Part shown: positions 45,648 to 54,469 of the stretch, piece by piece
Layout of the letters: every line of letters starts with the position of its first letter
Numbering within the stretch: the stretch's first letter is position 1
Source of the DNA: Erwinia aphidicola
Lineage (GTDB): Bacteria > Pseudomonadota > Gammaproteobacteria > Enterobacterales > Enterobacteriaceae
DNA length: 64,000 nucleotides
NCBI RefSeq assembly: GCF_024169515.1
Contig: NZ_JAMKCQ010000001.1
Coordinates: forward strand, 4,216,001 to 4,280,000
Reading direction: 5' to 3'
Translations under genes and position numbers: made by a program
Notes under the pieces: generated by a model
The model's database searches: none
Seen by the model: only the letters and a program-made list of their open reading frames with translations
Told to the model about the DNA's origin: nothing

Positions 45648-46103
45648 CTACAGCGAGGCGCGGGCGTCGAGGTACTGCTGCTGTTTCATATGGCGGATCA
45701 GCACTTTGCCTTCCGGCATAAATTCGGTGCCGTAGCGCACCAGACCGATACCTTTCAGCTCGGCATCAATGGCGTAGCGCAGCTCGCCGGGAATGCTCTG
45801 CGGCAGCATATCGACCTTAATACTGCTGAGGCGCGGCTCGTAGCGCAGCAGCACGCCGGACAGCGTGGTCATCAGCTGGTGCGCGGTGCCGGGCATGCCC
45901 TGCAATATTTTGGTCATATCCGGCAGGCCGTAATCGGGCAGATGCGCCAGCGTCCCGGCGCGGCAGTTGAGGATGCGCTGCATGTTGTCGAGCACCGAGA
46001 GGATCACCTGGTTCTCTTCACTGACGTTGTGCAGATCCAGCCCGCCGGCAAAGTTGCCGTACAGCATTTCATACAGCGAGGGGGAGTTGTGTGAGTGCGG
46101 CAT
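45648..46103 (-). CDS. tssE: T6SS baseplate protein TssE (gp25-like)
   Basis: A 151-residue gp25-like lysozyme-fold baseplate wedge component. The region HLPDYGLPDMTKILQGMPG and IPGELRYAIDAELKG fit TssE. It lacks lysozyme activity in all characterised members. ATG 46103 overlaps the tssJ stop by one base (TAATG). Confidence 0.87.
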   Translation of the reverse strand: MPHSHNSPSLYEMLYGNFAGGLDLHNVSEENQVILSVLDNMQRILNCRAGTLAHLPDYGLPDMTKILQGMPGTAHQLMTTLSGVLLRYEPRLSSIKVDMLPQSIPGELRYAIDAELKGIGLVRYGTEFMPEGKVLIRHMKQQQYLDARASL

Positions 46104-46648
46104 TAGTTGTCCTTAACAGGCAGCAGGCTCAGGCTGTTTTCGCTCGCTTCCAGCACGCGCGCATTATCCGGGTCCAGCGCTTCGCGCTCCAGCACCTGCT
46201 GCCAGCCACTCTTCGCCAGGTCCGGCTGACGGAACAGGCCGACGACCGCGACAAACTGCGCTTCCGGCTCCATCGGCATATTAAGGTTAACCGCGCCGCC
46301 AGGGCTCAGCACCAGGTCGCGGCTGGCGAGGAGATCGGCACCCAGCAGCGTGTCGCCATCGGTCGCTAACTGCTGGTAGACCAGCTTGTCGAAGGCTTTA
46401 CGATCTTTCAGCTGATAAACGCGGATCACCACCGACTGCGGACTGCTATGGTTTTCGCGCGTGTCGGTATTCAGTGCCTCACGCGCGATAAAATCGAGGT
46501 GCAGCACCCTAATCTTTTTATAGAAGATGGACGATACCGCCGAGCGGGTGCCGTCTGAGACGCTCTGCGTCAGTCCGCAGCCGCTCAGGCTGATGGCCAG
46601 TACCGGCACCAGCCAGCGGGTAGATTTAGTCAAACTGGTAATTAACAC
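46103..46648 (-). CDS. tssJ: T6SS outer-membrane lipoprotein TssJ
   Basis: Anchors the TssJLM membrane complex in the outer membrane. Starting at GTG 46648 (AAGGAAAT upstream) it encodes 181 residues with a signal peptide and lipobox LSGC, lipidated cysteine C24. The mature domain follows the TssJ/VasD pattern: PQSVVIRVYQLKDRKAFDKL, LLASRDLVLSPGGAVNLNMP and QFVAVVGLFRQPDLAKSGW. The longer open frame to 46750 runs through tssG and would destroy the signal peptide. It overlaps tssG by 23 bp. Confidence 0.9.
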   Translation of the reverse strand: MLITSLTKSTRWLVPVLAISLSGCGLTQSVSDGTRSAVSSIFYKKIRVLHLDFIAREALNTDTRENHSSPQSVVIRVYQLKDRKAFDKLVYQQLATDGDTLLGADLLASRDLVLSPGGAVNLNMPMEPEAQFVAVVGLFRQPDLAKSGWQQVLEREALDPDNARVLEASENSLSLLPVKDN

Positions 46649-47708
46649 GCTTATTTCCTTGTACGTGCAGGGTCGGTTGCAGGCCGCGATAGCTGCCCAG
46701 TTCGGTGGTAAAAGTTTGCGGGACGTCGTCGGGAATATTCCCCGCCTCAACGCCCAGCACGCCGCTCATGCCGAGCCAGAACGGCGCCTCGCCAAGCGGC
46801 ATCACCGGCAGCAGCGCGGTGCTGACGGTCAGGCGAATCTTCGCCTTAAAGCGCCAGCCGAGATAGACGCGCAGCATCACCAGGAAATCCTGATACAGCT
46901 GTCCGTCCGGCTTCCAGCCCTGCGCTTCGCTCTCGCTGTCGGTGAACAGCTCGATCAGCAGCTGGCTGCTGGTGTCCATCACTTCATCGCCCAGCGGCGC
47001 GTTGCCGTCCAGCAAAAAATCCTGCTCGCCGTAAAAGCCGAGCGGCTGGTTGATTTCAATCGGGCGCAGGCAGTACGGGCTGACCCGCGCCTGCGTCTCC
47101 GGCGCCAGCAGCTGTACCAGCGCCTGCACGCCCTCCTGGGTTTTTGCCGGCTGGCGCAGCACGCCGAGCAGCGCCAGAAAGCGCGAAACCGGGGTGGCGA
47201 TATGGCTGGCGGTACCGGGAATGCCTAAGCCCACCAGGCCCAGCAGCGACTGAGAAATCGTGTCCGTCCCGCCGCGCTCGAAGGTGGCGGGATAGGAGTA
47301 TTTGCGCCAGATGCGGTAGAACTGCGTCAGGATGCGGTGGCTGAAGATATCCAGGAAATCCTGCAGCGCCTCGTGCCCTTCGCGCCGCTGGCTGATGTCA
47401 TCAAGGTAGGTTGTCGGCAGCGGGGAGTCTACGCCGTAGACGCCCATAAAGGTGGTGCGCACTTTGGGTGCCGCCGCGTCATCTTCACTGTATTCAACGC
47501 TTTTCAGCTCGCTGGCGGGAAAGCCCATGCCCGGCCACGGGCTGAAGCGCACCGCATCATCCTGAGGACAGGCGGTGCTGCCGAGCGGCGGCCTGTCCGG
47601 ATGCTGTTTTTCCAGCAGCTGACAGAAGCGGTAAAAGTTCATCCGCGTCAGGTCAGCTTCCATACGCGGGCTCAGCCGGGAATGCGGCGGTTGTGTTTCT
47701 CTTGCCAT
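46626..47708 (-). CDS. tssG: T6SS baseplate protein TssG
   Basis: A 360-residue VasB/ImpH family protein that forms the baseplate wedge with TssE, TssF and TssK. Features: NFYRFCQLLEKQHPDRPPLG at the N-terminus, FMGVYGVDSPLPTTYLDDI, and LDIFSHRILTQFYRIWRKY, all characteristic. It overlaps the end of tssF by 37 bp, so coupled translation is likely. Confidence 0.92.
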   Translation of the reverse strand: MARETQPPHSRLSPRMEADLTRMNFYRFCQLLEKQHPDRPPLGSTACPQDDAVRFSPWPGMGFPASELKSVEYSEDDAAAPKVRTTFMGVYGVDSPLPTTYLDDISQRREGHEALQDFLDIFSHRILTQFYRIWRKYSYPATFERGGTDTISQSLLGLVGLGIPGTASHIATPVSRFLALLGVLRQPAKTQEGVQALVQLLAPETQARVSPYCLRPIEINQPLGFYGEQDFLLDGNAPLGDEVMDTSSQLLIELFTDSESEAQGWKPDGQLYQDFLVMLRVYLGWRFKAKIRLTVSTALLPVMPLGEAPFWLGMSGVLGVEAGNIPDDVPQTFTTELGSYRGLQPTLHVQGNKRVNYQFD

Positions 47709-49426
47709 TCCAGGCGCTCTCCGGTGGGTTGCAGGATAATAACCAGGCGGTTAAACAGATAAATGTCGGTGTACAGCGCGAAAAAGTGGCTGAGCATCTC
47801 GCCGAACAGGCAGATGTCGCCGTGCCCGGCAAAACCGTTGCTGTCGAGCGTCACGTCAATCTGCACGCCGCGCAGCAGGTAGCCCTGCTCGAAGCGCTCG
47901 GTTTCGCTATGGCTAACGTCGAGGATCGCCTCCAGGCGGCGGCGGTTCATCTCGCTGCCGGTCCACTCGTACAGCGCCAGCGTGCCGCGCAGCACTTCGG
48001 CATTGTCCATCATCGACAGGAAGTTGCTGCCGAGGTGGCTGAGCACGCGCCAGTGGAAGCGGTCGCGGTCCGGCGGATAACAGGGCAGCGTTGGCGCACA
48101 GAGGTTGCGCACCTCGACGCGGGTCGAGCTGGTGATGATAGCGGTATCCAGCACCGTGCTCTGCAGGGCGCGGCGCGGCAGCTGGCCATTGGTGCCGGTC
48201 AGGGTTAATGACAGGCTTTCGTCACCGGGCACGCTGTGGTTATCAAAGGCTTCACCGCCGAGGATAAGCCAGGTGTTGTGCAGCCCGGAAGCACCGCGCC
48301 GCACGCGGGAGTGGTAGTAATACTCCGGCGCTTCGTGGCGCATCATCCCGCCCTTGTGGCGGAAGCTGGAGAACGGCACGTAGGTGTGTTGGCCGGAAGA
48401 CATCACCGAGTCGACGGAATAAATTTCGGTATGCCCGTCCTGCACGCGCATCGGGCGCAGCAGGTATTCGGTTTGCAGCGAGTTGAGCGTCAGCGGGTCG
48501 GACTCCAGCGGGAAGAGGTTAATCACCGGCGCACAGTGCAGCCGCAGGTGCTTCTCGCTGAAGGTAAAATCATGCTCCCAGCGCTGCGCCAGCACCACGT
48601 CGATTTCGAACCAGGGCAGCTCAGCAGGCAGGGCGATATGCTCCAGCCCACGCAGGCAGGTGAACATAAACTTCTCGCGGAAGGTGAAGTACTCCAGCAG
48701 CAGCTGATAGCCGCTGAAGCTGCTGTTGCCCTTTGGCCACAGCCGGTCATCTTCACCAAATCCCAGCGCGGTGAAGCGCGCATCGAGCGGGCGGCGCTCC
48801 GGGTCACCCGGCAGGCGTAGCCAGATGCTGGCGCTATTCAGGGTAAAGGCTTCATGCATTGCGCAGGCCAGCGGCGCATCGGCATTGAGATATATCGGGA
48901 TCAGGCTGAGGTCAGCCCTGCTCCAGTCAGCCAGGCTGCTGCAGGCAAAGCGCAGGCGCACCACCGAGCGACCGTCCGGGTCGGTGGAAAGCGCGGCCAG
49001 CTCCAGCGCCAGCGGCTGCAGGCTGATTTCACGGGTGGTGGTGTAGCGGCAGCGGGTCGCTTTCTCGCCGATTGGCCGTGACAGCACCTCAAAGCCCTTC
49101 GCGATGGCCATTTTTTCTTTCATCTCGCGCCAGTCGGGGCTGAACTCCACCACCGACATCGACGGAATGGTGCGCAGGTAGTGCGGCCACAGCAGCGTGA
49201 CCAGCCCTTCCGTTAGCTCCGGAAGATCGTCGTCCAGCTTCTCGCGCAGGCGGCCCATCATAAAGGCGAAGCCTTCGAACAGGCGCTCAACGTAAGGGTC
49301 GCGCGCGCCGGATTTGTCCAGGTTCAGCAGCGCCGCCCGGTCCGGGTGGGCGCGGGCAAACTCTTCACCGGCTTCAAGCAGGTAGCGCATTTCAGCGTCG
49401 TAATAACGCAGGGTTAAGTCGTCCAT
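47672..49426 (-). CDS. tssF: T6SS baseplate protein TssF
   Basis: A 584-residue VasA/ImpG family baseplate component. The family start MDDLTLRYYDAEMRYLLEAG and EEFARAHPDRAALLNLDKSG, DPYVERLFEGFAFMMGRLRE are clear. Start 49426 is chosen because it gives the canonical N-terminus; the frame is open upstream to 49498, across the tssA stop. Confidence 0.93.
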   Translation of the reverse strand: MDDLTLRYYDAEMRYLLEAGEEFARAHPDRAALLNLDKSGARDPYVERLFEGFAFMMGRLREKLDDDLPELTEGLVTLLWPHYLRTIPSMSVVEFSPDWREMKEKMAIAKGFEVLSRPIGEKATRCRYTTTREISLQPLALELAALSTDPDGRSVVRLRFACSSLADWSRADLSLIPIYLNADAPLACAMHEAFTLNSASIWLRLPGDPERRPLDARFTALGFGEDDRLWPKGNSSFSGYQLLLEYFTFREKFMFTCLRGLEHIALPAELPWFEIDVVLAQRWEHDFTFSEKHLRLHCAPVINLFPLESDPLTLNSLQTEYLLRPMRVQDGHTEIYSVDSVMSSGQHTYVPFSSFRHKGGMMRHEAPEYYYHSRVRRGASGLHNTWLILGGEAFDNHSVPGDESLSLTLTGTNGQLPRRALQSTVLDTAIITSSTRVEVRNLCAPTLPCYPPDRDRFHWRVLSHLGSNFLSMMDNAEVLRGTLALYEWTGSEMNRRRLEAILDVSHSETERFEQGYLLRGVQIDVTLDSNGFAGHGDICLFGEMLSHFFALYTDIYLFNRLVIILQPTGERLEWQEKHNRRIPG

Positions 49427-49463
49427 AATAAAACCTGAATAAGGGGTGTATCGGAGGAAGTCA

Positions 49464-51059
49464 TTAACTGCAAAGTACCGCCGCACGCGCCGGGTCAAGG
49501 CTGATTAAGCCACTCAGCAGCGCGTCCATTTCCGGCTGAATGCGGGTTTTGTCCGTTTCGCTGCGCGAGGCTTTGATGCGCAGCAGCTTTAACCGCCGCG
49601 CCCGCACCTCAAACAGCAGGGCTGGCGACCAGTGCTGCAGCGTCAGGGCCTGCGCGTTGCTGTCCAGTTCACCGAGCAGGTGGAACGCCAGATCGTGACG
49701 GGCGTACTGCTCCGCCACCCGCGCCATCAGCAGGCGCATCAGCCACTGGTCGCGCAGCGAAGTCATGCCCGGGCGCGACTGTAACCAGCCAAACGCGGCT
49801 TCAATGCCGTCGCTGTCGGCCAGCGCCAGCAGCTCCGGCTCCAGCAGCAGCACCTCTTCATCACTTTGCGATGCCGCTGTCACCGCCTCCGCCCCCCAGC
49901 CGCCCGGGTTATCCATCACCTGCTGATTGATCCAGTTCAGCGTCACTTCATCAGCAAATGGCGTACCGTCGTTAAACGCCAGCGCCTCCAGACCCGGTAG
50001 CCGCGACAGCAGCCCTTGCACATCGCGGCAGAGAATATCGGCACGCGCGCTGTCGGCATCCAGCTTCGCCAGCGCCTGCCAGGTGTACCACTGTAAGTCC
50101 AGCCACAGGTGGTTGACGCCCTGGGCATACAGGCTGTCGGCCTGCTCCAGCAGCTCCATCCAGCTCTGCTGCAGGTAAAGGCGCTTGAGGTGAGCACGGT
50201 GATCCGGCTTCGGCGGTGCGAGGCGGGTGCGTCCGCTGGCATCAAGCGGCGGCAGCTCGGTCAGCGTATCCCAACGAATGCTTTTCATCAGGTGATGCCC
50301 GGCCAGCCAGCCGCCGGGCTGGTCGCGCAGGTAGCCCGCCAGCATTTTCGCCTGGTCGAGCAGATCGCGGCCGGAACTTACGGCGGTCATCAGCGGGGCG
50401 GCGGCAGAGGGTGCAGCCACGGGCGCAGCGTCATCGCGGCTGGTCTGCGGCACCATGCTGTCTGCCCCGCCGCTCTGCGCCAGGCGGTTTTCCAGCGCCA
50501 CGCACAGGCCGGTGAGCTGCGGACGGTGTTCTTCGGCAAACGGCTGCATCGCCTGCTGCGCCAGCAGCAGCGCGCCGGTGATACGCTGCATGGCGGCCAT
50601 ATCCACCTCCGGGTAGAGCGACAGGCTGTCGAGCACGCGCCCGCTGCCGAGCCACTCCAGAGCGGACGTGCGGCTGCGCTCGCGCTGTGGGTGCAGCTGC
50701 ATGCCGAAGCGCTGCAGCATCGCGGCCAGCAGCTCCAGCCCTTCCGCCAGCCCGGCCTCGCCGTCCTGATGCAGACGCGCCCAGATGTAGAAGGTCACCA
50801 CGCGCAGATCCTTGCTGGCCGTGGTCAGCAGCTTTTCCGCCAGCTGGCAGATCAGCGCGGTATCAATGCCTGAGAGCTTGTTGACCTCTTCGCGCATGCG
50901 CTGAAAGTCATCGTCATAGCCGGGTTCATCGCCCGTCGGCTGCGCGTCACTCAGCGGCAGCAGCCAGGAGCGCCAGTCATCCGCCCGCGCCTGCGCCAGT
51001 GAAATCAACGTGCCTTCTTCTGCGTGACAGGCGGTGACTAAGTTTTGCAGCGTGGTCAT
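49464..51059 (-). CDS. tssA: T6SS cap/assembly protein TssA (ImpA/VasJ type)
   Basis: A 531-residue protein that links membrane complex and baseplate and primes sheath growth. The N-terminal ImpA domain (PLSDAQPTGDEPGYDDDFQR near 35-54; DLRVVTFYIWARLHQDGEAG) is followed by a variable linker and a VasJ-type C-terminal domain from about residue 245. The start overlaps the tssM stop (ATGA), which couples their translation. Confidence 0.9.
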   Translation of the reverse strand: MTTLQNLVTACHAEEGTLISLAQARADDWRSWLLPLSDAQPTGDEPGYDDDFQRMREEVNKLSGIDTALICQLAEKLLTTASKDLRVVTFYIWARLHQDGEAGLAEGLELLAAMLQRFGMQLHPQRERSRTSALEWLGSGRVLDSLSLYPEVDMAAMQRITGALLLAQQAMQPFAEEHRPQLTGLCVALENRLAQSGGADSMVPQTSRDDAAPVAAPSAAAPLMTAVSSGRDLLDQAKMLAGYLRDQPGGWLAGHHLMKSIRWDTLTELPPLDASGRTRLAPPKPDHRAHLKRLYLQQSWMELLEQADSLYAQGVNHLWLDLQWYTWQALAKLDADSARADILCRDVQGLLSRLPGLEALAFNDGTPFADEVTLNWINQQVMDNPGGWGAEAVTAASQSDEEVLLLEPELLALADSDGIEAAFGWLQSRPGMTSLRDQWLMRLLMARVAEQYARHDLAFHLLGELDSNAQALTLQHWSPALLFEVRARRLKLLRIKASRSETDKTRIQPEMDALLSGLISLDPARAAVLCS

Positions 51060-54000
51060 TCGGAACCTCCTTCCGTGACGGGTAACTCATCATTCCCCGA
51101 GAGCGCCTGCGCCGCCATTTCGGCATCGACGCTGAATATCTCTGCCGGCAGCGTAAAATTACGCAGCTGCAGCAGCTGGAGCGGGCCGCTACCCAGTTGG
51201 GAGCGCAGTACCCACTGCAGCACGCTGCCGTCCGGCGCGCTAAAGCTCATCATCCACTGGCTGCGGTCAAGCTGGTGACGCTTGCCCTGCTCCAGCCAGC
51301 GGATAAGACCCCAGGTGCCGCTGTAGTCGCCAAACAGCCTGGCTCCCGCGCTGGCGGTGCTCCAGGTCAGCATGGTACCCGGCTTAAAGGTGTCGCCCGG
51401 CCAGCGGAAGGTCTGCCACTCCGCCATCTGGTTGAAGTACTTCTGCTGCTGGCCGTCAATGGTCAGCTGCGTCTGCACCACCCCCGGCGCCGGGCGCGCC
51501 TGCAGCTCAAAGCTGATGCCCTGACTGCCGTCGGTGAACAGCACGTCCGACAGCTGGCTCAGCTGGTTAAGCGCTTTGATAAACGCCGGGTTAAAGGTCA
51601 GCCCCTGGCTGTTGGTGCGGTCTGGCACCCACTGGCTGCCCTCCTTATGCAGCACGCCGCCCAGCTCCGCGCTGAGGAAGCGCTCGATGCGCCCGCTGTC
51701 CCTGCGCAGGAACTCGGCCAGCATCGGCAGCGAGGCGTCGTTATTACTGGCGGCAAACGGGTAGCGCCCGTCAAACGCGCCGTGCCACAGCGCCACCACC
51801 GAGCGCGCCCATTTGTCATTCAGGCTGGCGGCGGACGGCTGCAGCACCGTCTCCCACGCCTGGGTCAGCGGCTGCACGAACATCGTCTGGCCGAAGCCGC
51901 TCCACTCCTCGCCAAGGCTGGCGGCAATCAGGCTGCCGTACTGGCGGGTGTCGGTCAGGTCAACGCTTTTGCCCTGGAACACGGTTTGCGCCAGCGTCTG
52001 CATCATCTCCCGCGGATCCGAGCTGCCCGCCACCTGCTGCAGGCGCAGGCGCACGCGGGTGATGCGCGTCAGGTACGTCTGCAGGCTCAGGCTGTCGTCG
52101 CCGGACAGTGCGCTGGCGGCTTTGTTGCGGCCCATCAGCGTCAGCAGCGGGCCGAAGGTCTCGTCGAGCGGCCCCTGCGGACCGGCGGCGCCCTGGTCAA
52201 TCACCGGCTTTTTGCTGCTGCCCACCAGCTCCTGCGCCGATTTAATCAGCGAGTCCGACAGCGCCTCGCTCTTCTGACCCGCCTGCCCCTGCCACGCCAG
52301 GGTGTTCATCAGCGCAATCAGCGGCGACTGGCGCACGTCGCTCATCAGCGTCAGCTGGTCGGTGACGTTGGCGATGTTGGCCGCCGGGTTGAGGCGCAGG
52401 CCGTTGAGGAAGTTGAGCCAGCTGCCGGCAAAGTCGGTAAAGTAGCGCTGCGTCAGGCGCTCCCTGAGCGCTTCCGGCGACAGGTCGGCCGAGACGCTGC
52501 GGCGGCTGTCGCTCAGCACCCAGTCAATCTCATCGCGGCGCGATTTGGCCGCGGTCTCTATCGCCTGCTGCACGCCGCCCTCCCACGCCTGGCGGGTAAA
52601 CATGCCCGGCACGATCTCATCGGTGGTGAACAGGCGGCGCGCGTCGGTGCCACCGGTCATATCCTCCAGCGTGACGTCGGCAAAGTTGCGGCGCACCGAT
52701 TTCAGCATGTTCTCATACAGGGTACTTTCGGCGTTGCGGCGGCCTATCTGCTGCAGCAGCACCTGGCGGCTCTGGCTGACCAGCTGCGGGTCCGGGGTGA
52801 TCTTCCACTGCGGCTGGTGCGGCAGCTCGCTGATGTAAAACGCCCAAAGGTCCGGCGCCAGGCTCTGCCACAGGCCGGGCGAGATGCCGCCCCGTGTCGG
52901 CTGCACCGTCTTCATCACCTGCGCGTAAAATGCGCTGTCGACCTTATCCGTGCGCGCCATCATCAGCCACGCCTTCAGCTGGTCATAGCCCGGCCTGGCG
53001 CGCTCTGCACGCTGCGGGCTGTTGGGCGGCAGGTCGGCCAGCGCGCTCAGCTGCTGCTGCAGCGCGGCGCTGGCCGGGTCGCGCAGCAGGCGGTTATTCG
53101 CCACGCCGTACCACGGCATCATCGCCTCCAGCAGCGGCGTATTGTGGTCAAGGCCGAAGCGCTGGTACCACGGCGAGCCGTCCTGATGGCGGTGTTTAAG
53201 CAGCCCGGCGTCGTTGCGCAGCGCGTGCAGCTCGGTAAGCTGGCGGTCGGACACCGCCGGAGCCTGCACCAGCGCGCGCGCCTTCTGCGCCACGCTGACA
53301 ATCTGGCTGCGGTTAAGCGCGAAGGAGAGCAGCAGCCCCGCGCCCCACAGGCCGATAAGCGCCATCAGCGCCCAGGCCAGCGTCTGCTGCCACGGCATGC
53401 CGACGCGGCGGCCGGACAGACGGCGGCAGGCAGCCACGATGCCGTCCCAGCTGCTGGAGAGGGTCAGCGCATGGTCGTGGCTGGCGGAGACCTGAGCGCC
53501 GCAGGGCAGGCTGAACATCAGGCCGCGCAGCGGAATGCGCGCCTGCCGGGTGGTCAGCCAGCGGCTCAGGCGCTGCTGCCACTGCAGGCTTGCGCCCTGC
53601 TCCAGCTCGCTGCCCAGCCGCAGCAGGAAGTCATGGGAGAGGTTTTGCGCAATCTGCGCCATGCCCTGCTCACGCAGCTGCGGAACCAGGCTGTCGAGCT
53701 GCTGGCTGACCTCTTCCGGCCGCGCGCGCGCGGAAAACAGCGCGCCGACCGTCTGCTGCTCGCGCCCATCCTGCGGCCACTCGCTGCCGCGCAGCTGCCA
53801 CAGCCACACCGGGGGCTGCCAGCGCAGGGCCTGCGAGATGTTCTCCAGGCTGCGCAGGCCGTTATCCTGCATCTGCGGGGTCAGCAGCTGGCCGTCTGCC
53901 AGCACCCAGACAATGCCGTCCAGCGGGCGGCCGCGGCGCAGCTGGCGCAGCGCGGCTAATTTGTCGTCGTCCGGCGGTGCGCTCAGGCTGCCGCCGTCAA

Positions 54001-54469
54001 TCAGCACGGTGCGCTGCCCTTCCAGCCACTGCTGCTCCTGCAGCCCGGGGACCAGCGCGGCGCGCGCGGCATCGTCGCCGACCACCAAAAGCAGGCGCAC
54101 CTTGTAGCGCCAGAGCAGGTGGTAGCGGGAATGGAGGTGTTTTTTTAGACGGGATAAATCTATACCCGTGCCGAAAGTATTCAATAAAGATGATTTTGTA
54201 GCTTTCCTGACTAAATGGGGTTTGTAAATCTGCTGGTTTTTCCTTTGCTTCCAGCGCCACCACAGCGGGGAGCCAATCAGACCAAAGAGTAAAATAGCAA
54301 ATATCGTGGCCCAAACTGCCCACACCGTATGAGGTGACATCCCTGCACTCGCTAACACATCCCGATTGATATAAAGCAGTAATGCACTGATCCCCGCAAG
54401 CCCAACAATTAAAAGGAAATATCCCCATGAGCCATAACGTGCGACTGACTGATTTTTTTGTTCCATCAT
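51056..54469 (-). CDS. tssM: T6SS inner-membrane protein TssM (IcmF/VasK)
   Basis: The 1137-residue core of the T6SS trans-envelope complex. Two N-terminal spans (residues about 15-34 and 48-68) and a third near 372-390 (LAWALMALIGLWGAGLLLSF) place the C-terminal two thirds in the periplasm, including the IcmF-related and DUF1215-like regions. The cytoplasmic loop lacks a Walker A P-loop: where it is expected (about residue 128) the sequence reads RLLLVVGDDAARAALVPGL, so ATP binding is doubtful. Codons 1 to about 117 are AT-rich like the upstream gene and the rest is GC-rich, with a sharp change near 54115. Overlaps both neighbours. Confidence 0.93.
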   Translation of the reverse strand: MMEQKNQSVARYGSWGYFLLIVGLAGISALLLYINRDVLASAGMSPHTVWAVWATIFAILLFGLIGSPLWWRWKQRKNQQIYKPHLVRKATKSSLLNTFGTGIDLSRLKKHLHSRYHLLWRYKVRLLLVVGDDAARAALVPGLQEQQWLEGQRTVLIDGGSLSAPPDDDKLAALRQLRRGRPLDGIVWVLADGQLLTPQMQDNGLRSLENISQALRWQPPVWLWQLRGSEWPQDGREQQTVGALFSARARPEEVSQQLDSLVPQLREQGMAQIAQNLSHDFLLRLGSELEQGASLQWQQRLSRWLTTRQARIPLRGLMFSLPCGAQVSASHDHALTLSSSWDGIVAACRRLSGRRVGMPWQQTLAWALMALIGLWGAGLLLSFALNRSQIVSVAQKARALVQAPAVSDRQLTELHALRNDAGLLKHRHQDGSPWYQRFGLDHNTPLLEAMMPWYGVANNRLLRDPASAALQQQLSALADLPPNSPQRAERARPGYDQLKAWLMMARTDKVDSAFYAQVMKTVQPTRGGISPGLWQSLAPDLWAFYISELPHQPQWKITPDPQLVSQSRQVLLQQIGRRNAESTLYENMLKSVRRNFADVTLEDMTGGTDARRLFTTDEIVPGMFTRQAWEGGVQQAIETAAKSRRDEIDWVLSDSRRSVSADLSPEALRERLTQRYFTDFAGSWLNFLNGLRLNPAANIANVTDQLTLMSDVRQSPLIALMNTLAWQGQAGQKSEALSDSLIKSAQELVGSSKKPVIDQGAAGPQGPLDETFGPLLTLMGRNKAASALSGDDSLSLQTYLTRITRVRLRLQQVAGSSDPREMMQTLAQTVFQGKSVDLTDTRQYGSLIAASLGEEWSGFGQTMFVQPLTQAWETVLQPSAASLNDKWARSVVALWHGAFDGRYPFAASNNDASLPMLAEFLRRDSGRIERFLSAELGGVLHKEGSQWVPDRTNSQGLTFNPAFIKALNQLSQLSDVLFTDGSQGISFELQARPAPGVVQTQLTIDGQQQKYFNQMAEWQTFRWPGDTFKPGTMLTWSTASAGARLFGDYSGTWGLIRWLEQGKRHQLDRSQWMMSFSAPDGSVLQWVLRSQLGSGPLQLLQLRNFTLPAEIFSVDAEMAAQALSGNDELPVTEGGSE

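Noticed and set aside
46649..46750. N-terminal extension of tssJ by 34 codons
   Set aside because: It would bury the lipoprotein signal peptide; the GTG at 46648 has a ribosome-binding site and gives a proper lipobox at C24.
51197..53959. A 920-codon open frame on the plus strand
   Set aside because: It lies antisense to tssM in GC-rich DNA, has Arg/Gln/Ala/Leu-rich sequence without recognisable domains, and no ribosome-binding site; a codon-bias shadow.
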